The notes under the pieces were generated by a model. The model saw only the letters and a list, made by a program, of their open reading frames with translations. It made no database searches and was not told the DNA's origin. Made by a program: the position numbers and the translations under genes. Of a stretch of 64,000 nucleotides of DNA, positions 58,487-64,000 are shown one piece after another; within the stretch, counting starts at the first letter, position 1; every line of letters starts with the position of its first letter. The DNA comes from Streptomyces longisporoflavus (GTDB taxonomy: Bacteria > Actinomycetota > Actinomycetes > Streptomycetales > Streptomycetaceae). The stretch lies in the NCBI RefSeq assembly GCF_014649775.1, contig NZ_BMTR01000002.1, forward strand, positions 372,001-436,000, given 5' to 3'.

Positions 58487-61093
58487 CTAGAGCTGTGCGG
58501 CAATCTCCACATCACGGTCCGGCAACTCACCTTCCCCGGCGAGCAGCCGCGACAGCTCGACACGGGAGCGCACGCCCAGCGCGGCGAACACATTGCGCAG
58601 GTGGTGGTCGACGGTGCGGGGACTCACCGACAAGTGGACGGCCACCTCGCGGTTGGTGGCGCCCTCGGCCACATGACGGGCGATGCGCTGCTGCTGCGGG
58701 GTCAGCGCCGCGAGCGGACCCGGCCCCGGCTCCCCCGCCACCGCCTCGCCCGCGGCACGCAGTTCGCCGCGGCTGCGGTCCGCCCAGGCACGCGCGCCGC
58801 ACCGCTCGAAGCCGACCAGCGCGTCCCGCAGGGGTCCGCGGGCCTCGCGGGTACGGCGCCTGCGGCGCAGCCACTGGCCGTACAGGAGTTGCGTACGGGC
58901 GCGTTCGAACTCGCCGGGCGAGCGGTCGTGGTGCGCGAGTGCGTTCTCGTAGGCGGCGTCCGTCTGGTGCGGCGGTGCGAGCAGGGCGCGGCAGCGCGCC
59001 AGTTGGGCCGGTGCGAGCCGGTCCGCGGTGGCGCCGGCCCAGCGGGTGAATTCCGCCGTGGCGTTCTGTGCCTCCGCCGTACGACCGGCCTGCACGGCCG
59101 CCTCGACGAAGCAGGGGACGGCCAGCATCCGCACGGCGAAGTGGCCGCGCCTCGGCCCCGGAGCGACCAGCGGCGCGAGCCGGGCGGCCGCGTCCCCCGG
59201 GCGCCCCGCGGCGAGATCCGCCCGTGCGACGGCCCAGACCGCGAGCGTGGCGGCCTGGGTGAGCCCGTGCGGCCCCGCACCGTCCGCCGCGGCTGCCGCG
59301 TGCGCCGAACACGCCTCCGCGTCACCCTCGACGGACGCGGCGAGCGCGAGTACCGCGTGCAGACAGACCGCGACGTTGGGCTGCCCGGTGCGGTGCGCGG
59401 CCCCGAGCCCCTCGATGGCGTGCGCCCTGGCCCGGTTGTGGCGGCCCGCCCGCAGCTCTCCGTACGCGAGGTGTTCCAGGGCGCGCGGCAACAGGGCCTC
59501 GGGGCCGTAGGCGCGTACGGCGGCGAGAGCGCGGGCGCCCGCCGCGCAGGCGGTCTCCACCTCGCCGACGACCAGGGCGGCGGCTCCGGCCCGCAGCAGT
59601 CCCGCCGGGTCGCTCTCCGTGGCCACGTCGTCCAGGCAGCGGCGCAGCAGGGCGTGCCCCTCGGCGGTGCGGCCCGCGAGGACCGCGCACATCCCGGCGC
59701 GGTAGGCCTCCAGGGACGGATCGTCGGCGCAGGCGGGCAGGCGCGCCATCGCCTCCCGGTAGGCCTCGGCGTCGCCCATCGCCCAGGCCGCCTCCGCCGC
59801 GCCGATCAAAGCGTGCCGGGCCGGTTCCGGCGGGAGCAGGACGGCGGCGGTGAGCAGGTCCTCCCTGGCGTCTGCGGCCGGGCCGTCGGCGAGGGACAGC
59901 ATGCCGCGCACCCGGTGCACGCCCCCGTGGGCGGGGACGGCGGCGGTGCGGGCGAGCAGAGCGCGGGCCCGTACGGGGTCTCCCGCGAGCCGGGATGCCT
60001 CCGCCGCGTCGGCGAGACGGTCGGTACGCAGGGCAGGGTCGGCGGTGAGGGCCGCGGCGCGTGCCAGGGCGGCGGACCGCTCGGCGTAGGGGCGGGGTGC
60101 TCTCGCGACCGCGGCGAGGGACGCGGCGAGGCGCGCGTCGTGATCTCCTGCCGCGCAGGCGAGTTGGACCAGGGCGGAGAGGCGGTCTCGGCAGGCCTCG
60201 GCCAGGCGCGCGTGGGTGGCTCTGCGGCGCGCGAGCGGGGCACGGCGCAGCACGGCGCGGCGCAGGAGCGGGTGGGTGAAGTGGAGGCGTCCGCCCGCTC
60301 CGACCACCGCTCCGGCCGCTTCGGCGGGCGCGAGTCCCGAGGGGTCGCCGCCGGCCCGCAGCAGCAGGGCCAGGTCCGCGCCCGCGCCGTCGGGCTCGTG
60401 CTCGCAGGCCGCGGCGGCGAGCAGCAGCAGGGCGCGGGCGGCGGCGGGCAGTTCGTCGATGCGGGCGGCGTAGGCGTCCAGGAGGTCTTCGCCGCCGGGC
60501 AGTGGATCGGGCAGCGGGGTGCGCCCGGCCAGCTGGTCGGGGGTGAGGGCCGATACGAGCGCGCAGAGCAGGCGCGGGTTGCCCGCGGCTTCGCGGATCA
60601 GCCAGGCGGCGACGACCGGGTCGGTGGCGCCGCGGGTGAGCCCGTCAAGCAGGGCGGCGGCCGCGCCGTCGTCCAGGGGGCGCAGGCGCAGGGTGGCCAG
60701 ACCGCCGGACATGTCCGTCGCGGCACCGTGTTCGGCGAGGGTGAGCAGGACGGCCACGGGTCGCTCGGCGGGCAGGCGGCGCAGGTCCGCCAGGAGGGCC
60801 GCCCTGTCCGCGGGACGCCAGGTGTGCGCGTCGTCGACGCAGACGAGCAGCGGGCCGTCCTGCGGCAGCGCCGGCGGAGCGGCCGCCTTGACCGAGGCTA
60901 TCGGGGCGCAGACCGCCCGCGCGTACTCCACCAGCGCGGTGCGGCCGAGGCCCGGTTGCGCGGTGAGGACGAGCACGCCGCCGCGACCGGCGCGCAAGCC
61001 TGCTGCCAGGGATTCCACTGCGGCGGTCTCCTCGCGGCGGCCGTGGAGCTCGGGAGGCCGGAGCGCGCCGGGTACGGTCGTCGAAAGGGTCAC
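58487..61093 (-). CDS. LAL-type LuxR regulator
   Basis: An 868-residue regulator with an N-terminal AAA-like NTPase (Walker A-like TAQPGLGRTALVE, where Arg replaces the usual Lys; Walker B PLLVCVDDAHTW), a long TPR-like region and a C-terminal LuxR HTH (LTPQQQRIARHVAEGATNREVAVHLSVSPRTVDHHLRNVF). The Lys to Arg change suggests weak or altered ATP use. It starts at GTG 61093 and lies 76 nt upstream of the PucR start. It may co-control the RiPP-like cluster. Confidence 0.87.
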   Translation of the reverse strand: MTLSTTVPGALRPPELHGRREETAAVESLAAGLRAGRGGVLVLTAQPGLGRTALVEYARAVCAPIASVKAAAPPALPQDGPLLVCVDDAHTWRPADRAALLADLRRLPAERPVAVLLTLAEHGAATDMSGGLATLRLRPLDDGAAAALLDGLTRGATDPVVAAWLIREAAGNPRLLCALVSALTPDQLAGRTPLPDPLPGGEDLLDAYAARIDELPAAARALLLLAAAACEHEPDGAGADLALLLRAGGDPSGLAPAEAAGAVVGAGGRLHFTHPLLRRAVLRRAPLARRRATHARLAEACRDRLSALVQLACAAGDHDARLAASLAAVARAPRPYAERSAALARAAALTADPALRTDRLADAAEASRLAGDPVRARALLARTAAVPAHGGVHRVRGMLSLADGPAADAREDLLTAAVLLPPEPARHALIGAAEAAWAMGDAEAYREAMARLPACADDPSLEAYRAGMCAVLAGRTAEGHALLRRCLDDVATESDPAGLLRAGAAALVVGEVETACAAGARALAAVRAYGPEALLPRALEHLAYGELRAGRHNRARAHAIEGLGAAHRTGQPNVAVCLHAVLALAASVEGDAEACSAHAAAAADGAGPHGLTQAATLAVWAVARADLAAGRPGDAAARLAPLVAPGPRRGHFAVRMLAVPCFVEAAVQAGRTAEAQNATAEFTRWAGATADRLAPAQLARCRALLAPPHQTDAAYENALAHHDRSPGEFERARTQLLYGQWLRRRRRTREARGPLRDALVGFERCGARAWADRSRGELRAAGEAVAGEPGPGPLAALTPQQQRIARHVAEGATNREVAVHLSVSPRTVDHHLRNVFAALGVRSRVELSRLLAGEGELPDRDVEIAAQL

Positions 61094-61230
61094 GCCCGCA
61101 CGTTACTTCCGCGTAACACAGCCCGGAAGCCCCGCGTCCGCAGGGCTGGGCACGGCCCCAACGGCCGCCGCGTCCCGGTGTGCACGAGCACAGTCGGGAG
61201 CCGGTATGTCATGGTTCGCCAGGAACGCGC

Positions 61231-61266
61231 GTCCGTCCGCCGTCGGTTTCCCGACGACGGACGGAC
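61231..61266 (-). terminator. Cutinase terminator hairpin
   Basis: A 16-bp stem (61231-61246 with 61251-61266) with one mismatch and a 4-nt TTTC loop lies 30 nt past the cutinase stop on the minus strand, between the two genes. Confidence 0.75.
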
Positions 61267-61294
61267 ACCCCCCTGTGACAGAGCATCAGGACCC

Positions 61295-62188
61295 TCAGGT
61301 GTGCGGGCAGTTGCCCCGGTACTCCTCGATCGTGAGGCTCGGTCGCGGCAGCGGGCAGAGGAACTGCTCGTAGCGTGTGTCGTTGTCGATGAATCGCTTC
61401 AGCCAGGAAATGCTGTACTTCGCGATCGTCGTGTTGGACGAGTTCGGCGTGAAGTGGGTGGCGCCATTGAGCTCCAGGTATGCCTTGTTCAGGGAGCTGG
61501 GCAGCGACTCGTAGAACGGCTCCGAGTGGCTGGAGACGGAGGCGACGGTGTCACCGTCCGCGCCGACGACCAGGGTCGGCGTCTTCAGCTCGGGCCAGGT
61601 CTTGTCGGTGTTCCAGCCCGTCAGCGGGATCGCCGCCTTCAGGGACGTACGGCTCTTGGCCGCCTCCAGGGTGCCGCCGCCGCCCATCGAGTGCCCCATC
61701 ACGCCCAGCCGGGAGGAGTCGATGCGGTTGCGCACCGAGCTGCTCTGCGTCAAGTAGTCCAGTGCGGACAGGAGTTGACGCCCCCGGCTGTCGGGCTGGT
61801 CGAGCGTGGTGTTGGTGTCGATGGTGAACACCACGAAGCCCTGCGACGCAAGGCGCGGTCCGAGCCAGGCGATGCTCGACTGGTAGGCGGTGAAGCCGGG
61901 CGATATGACGACCGCGCCGAAGGTGCCGTCGGCGGTGGACGTCGGATAGTAGACGGTGCCGCCGCCGAAGCCCGACACACTCAGCGACGAGACGCTGGTC
62001 TGCGAGACGGCGTAGGAACCGCGCGAGGCCTCGATGCTGGAGTTGCTGGGTGCGGGCCCCCGCTCATAGGGATTGTCGGCGGCGGCCTGGGCGCCGGGCG
62101 CGAGGCCGGTGCCGAGCAGACCGGCGGTGGCGACGGCGGCAGCCAGAGCTGTCCGCACCACAGGGCGGGAGAAGACGTGCAGGCGCAC
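61295..62188 (-). CDS. Secreted cutinase/PET-hydrolase-like esterase
   Basis: A 297-residue secreted alpha/beta hydrolase. The signal peptide (1-36) ends in GAQAAAD. The catalytic triad is Ser167 in GHSMGG, Asp211 in VVGADGD and His245 in ATHFTPN; Tyr102 and Met168 shape the oxyanion hole. Cys278 and Cys294 form the family disulfide. The GWNTDKTW segment carries the substrate Trp. It is close to TfCut2-type cutinases that hydrolyse polyester. AGAGGA lies 8 nt before the GTG. Confidence 0.92.
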   Translation of the reverse strand: MRLHVFSRPVVRTALAAAVATAGLLGTGLAPGAQAAADNPYERGPAPSNSSIEASRGSYAVSQTSVSSLSVSGFGGGTVYYPTSTADGTFGAVVISPGFTAYQSSIAWLGPRLASQGFVVFTIDTNTTLDQPDSRGRQLLSALDYLTQSSSVRNRIDSSRLGVMGHSMGGGGTLEAAKSRTSLKAAIPLTGWNTDKTWPELKTPTLVVGADGDTVASVSSHSEPFYESLPSSLNKAYLELNGATHFTPNSSNTTIAKYSISWLKRFIDNDTRYEQFLCPLPRPSLTIEEYRGNCPHT

Positions 62189-62241
62189 GGCGGGGTCCTC
62201 TCGATCGTGGCGGAGCCACGCGGGAGGAGGGAGATACGCCC

Positions 62242-62276
62242 CGGTGGAGACCGCCGTGTTGGTTGGCGGTCCCCAC
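62242..62276 (-). terminator. Hairpin past the collagenase gene
   Basis: GGTGGAGACCGCC (62242-62254) and GGCGGTCCCCACC (62264-62276) pair with one mismatch around a 9-nt loop, 108 nt past the collagenase stop. Confidence 0.55.
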
Positions 62277-62383
62277 CGTGGCGCCGTTGACGGGGTGTCG
62301 ACATCGGCGAAATCACCGGTGTCGCAAGGACGCGGGCCGCGCGGGGACGTCTGCCTCCCGGCGACTCCGCGCGCACGGGGACG

Positions 62384-64000
62384 TCAGCCGCGCAGCGGTC
62401 CCTCGCACCTGAAGTCGGATGTTCCGGCCCGTCCGCCGGTCCAGATGTCCACCTCGTCGAAGGTGCAGTTCATGTCGGTGAGATTGTTGTCGCCGCCTGC
62501 CGCGCGATCGAGGATGTAGGCGTCGACGGTCTCGGACATGTCCTTGAAGACGCGGTCGGGGCTGGCCGCGTCGCCGAGGTTCGCGGTGATCCGCCCTTGG
62601 CAGACGAACCGCGGGCGCGCCGGAGCGCTCGTCGAACGGCACTCGGGCGTGATGCCGGTCGTGGCGACGAACGAGGAGCGGACCTGACCGGCGGTGCTGT
62701 CGCGCAGCCGGTCGACGGGCACGTACCGGGTCTCGGGCACGAACAGGTCGTCGACGTGCGCGATCTGCTGGTCGAGGAAGGCGTCGTACGCCCTTTGCAG
62801 CCCGGCGTCCCGGCCGAGGCGGTCGCGCCAGGCGTCGAACGCGCCCGGATCGTCGGAGCGCAGGTAGCGGTACATCTCCTTGATGAGCGCCGGGCGTTCG
62901 CTCCACAGGAACTCGAAGAACGTGCCCGCGTAGTCGTAGAAGCGGAAGCCGTCCCCCTCGTACGTGGCGTGCAGGATCTGGTGCACGCTCATGCGCGGCC
63001 CGCCGCCCGCGGTGTCGTCGATGATGCCCTGGACGAGGGATTTGCGGACCTTGATGCCGTCGTCGCGCGTGGCACCGTCGAAGAACTCCGCGGTGCCCTC
63101 GTCCATGGCGGTCGTGCGATCCCCCTCGTACCAGCGGCCCTCGCCGAAGAAGCCGGGCACCGCCCAGCGGCCGTTGAGGTAGTGCGTGTACTCGTGGCGG
63201 AACAGCTCCTCCAGCGTCAGCGAGGAGTCCCGGGGGACGCGCCGCTGGTAGGTGTAGAAGGTCGCGCCCTTCTCGATGTAGACGCCGCCGTTCTCGGTGC
63301 CCATGCCGGTGAGCAGCGGATGGAAGTTCTCGTAGTCGGCCCGCGAGGCGTACAGGACGGTGGTCAGGGTGGTGTTGGGGTCCTGGGCGAGCGGCTCCTC
63401 GGTGCCGACGACCCGGTGGAACTGGGCCTTGACCTGTTTGCTCGCGTAGTAGAGCTGGTCGACGGTGCCGCGGTCCAGGGCCGTGCGGACCTTCATGCCG
63501 CCCCCGTCGTACGCGTAGGTCCGCGGGAAGAGGCGGCGCTCGATGTCGCCCCTGCACACCTGGTACGGCTTGCAGGCGTCGAACTCGATCAGCCAGGTGA
63601 CGGCCTTGGCCCACGGGGCGCTGCCGTCACCGAAGGTGCGGGCGGTGGTGTCCAGGAGCGGGCCGAGCCCGGCGACGATCTCGCCGCGCAGGGTGTCGAT
63701 CTGGCCGAAGCGCCCGTACTCGCTCACCGCGTCGCGCGCCACCCAGGCGTTGGGCCCTGCCTTGAGATGGCCGTATCCGCCGAACGCCTTGAAGGCGGCG
63801 CGGTAGGAGGCGTCGGCCGCCACCGCGGCGCGGAAGGCGCTGTCCTGGTTGCCGGGGTAGACGCCGAGGTAGTTCAGGGAGAGCGCGGCGAGGGCGGCGC
63901 CCGCCCAGCTCGCGTCCCGTGCGGTGTCGGGGTGGCCGGCGTCCATGGTCGCCAGGACCCGTTTGACGAGCGGGAGTTGATGCTGACGCAATCCCGCCGC
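62384..64000 (-). CDS. M9 family collagenase-like metallopeptidase, 5' end outside window
   Basis: Open to the window end, so the N terminus is missing; about 538 residues are present. The zinc site is HEYTHYLNG with the downstream Glu in AMDEGTAEFFDG, the M9 gluzincin pattern. A helical activator-like region precedes it. The C-terminal 80 residues (CRSTSA...CQG...MNCTFD...FRCEG) hold pairs of Cys and are probably a small secreted domain. It should cut collagen-like or other extracellular proteins. It lies 195 nt upstream of the cutinase on the same strand. Confidence 0.88.
   Translation of the reverse strand, partial: AAGLRQHQLPLVKRVLATMDAGHPDTARDASWAGAALAALSLNYLGVYPGNQDSAFRAAVAADASYRAAFKAFGGYGHLKAGPNAWVARDAVSEYGRFGQIDTLRGEIVAGLGPLLDTTARTFGDGSAPWAKAVTWLIEFDACKPYQVCRGDIERRLFPRTYAYDGGGMKVRTALDRGTVDQLYYASKQVKAQFHRVVGTEEPLAQDPNTTLTTVLYASRADYENFHPLLTGMGTENGGVYIEKGATFYTYQRRVPRDSSLTLEELFRHEYTHYLNGRWAVPGFFGEGRWYEGDRTTAMDEGTAEFFDGATRDDGIKVRKSLVQGIIDDTAGGGPRMSVHQILHATYEGDGFRFYDYAGTFFEFLWSERPALIKEMYRYLRSDDPGAFDAWRDRLGRDAGLQRAYDAFLDQQIAHVDDLFVPETRYVPVDRLRDSTAGQVRSSFVATTGITPECRSTSAPARPRFVCQGRITANLGDAASPDRVFKDMSETVDAYILDRAAGGDNNLTDMNCTFDEVDIWTGGRAGTSDFRCEGPLRG

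Noticed and set aside
58601..62290. 1229-codon plus-strand frame
   Set aside because: It is antisense to the LAL regulator and cutinase genes, both of which have clear motifs on the minus strand.

Overview
The window is high-GC DNA (most codons end in G or C, GTG starts are common, stop/start overlaps of the ATGA or GTGA type are frequent) with a gene set typical of Streptomyces or a close relative: SARP/AfsR-like and LAL/MalT-like regulators, a secreted GH13 amylase, a Tat-exported protein, DUF2252, DUF7144, DUF6325 and PPK2. No rRNA, tRNA, CRISPR array or insertion sequence was seen. The genes at both ends (a repeat protein at base 1, an M9 collagenase at base 64000) are cut by the window.

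Bases 1-23.7 kb look like a stress and maintenance island. It holds an RDD membrane protein, an MFS exporter, two DUF7144 membrane proteins, a PPK2 kinase overlapping a P-type ATPase, a SulP transporter, a GH13/GH63-like glycosidase pair, DUF6325 and DUF1269 proteins, a MalT-like LuxR regulator, a short LuxR regulator, a lipid kinase, DUF2252 and BrkB. A 17-bp inverted repeat, TCACC-N7-GGTGA, recurs 37-82 nt before the starts of many of these genes and seems to tie them into one regulon.

Bases 23.1-27.3 kb carry an ATP-binding-like/STAS pair, a membrane glutaredoxin, a sulfur-binding-domain HNH endonuclease (ScoMcrA/SprMcrA type), a PD-(D/E)XK-like protein and a small Imm1-like partner. Three of these genes appear to be leaderless. 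Bases 27.2-37.5 kb hold a VanX-like dipeptidase, a large SARP regulator, a ferredoxin/ferredoxin-reductase fusion next to an AurF-like diiron oxygenase, an alpha-amylase with a well-formed promoter, and a TetR regulator divergent from an apparently frameshifted DUF1348 gene.

Bases 37.5-44.9 kb hold a tight minus-strand operon: methyltransferase, FecCD permease, ABC ATPase, substrate-binding lipoprotein, cysteine-synthase-like PLP enzyme, ATP-grasp ligase and MFS transporter. It reads as a self-contained metallophore (or other small chelator) synthesis, export and uptake system. FprA, an SMP-30-like Tat protein and a long-form GAPDH follow.

Bases 49.5-61.1 kb hold a candidate RiPP cluster. 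A 44-residue acidic peptide lies between a 2OG-Fe(II)-like oxygenase and an RRE-SagB-like flavoenzyme fusion, followed by a second nitroreductase-like enzyme and a DUF885 metallopeptidase. No YcaO cyclodehydratase is present. A divergent SARP regulator, a PucR regulator and a LAL regulator flank it. The window ends with a PET-hydrolase-like cutinase and the partial collagenase.
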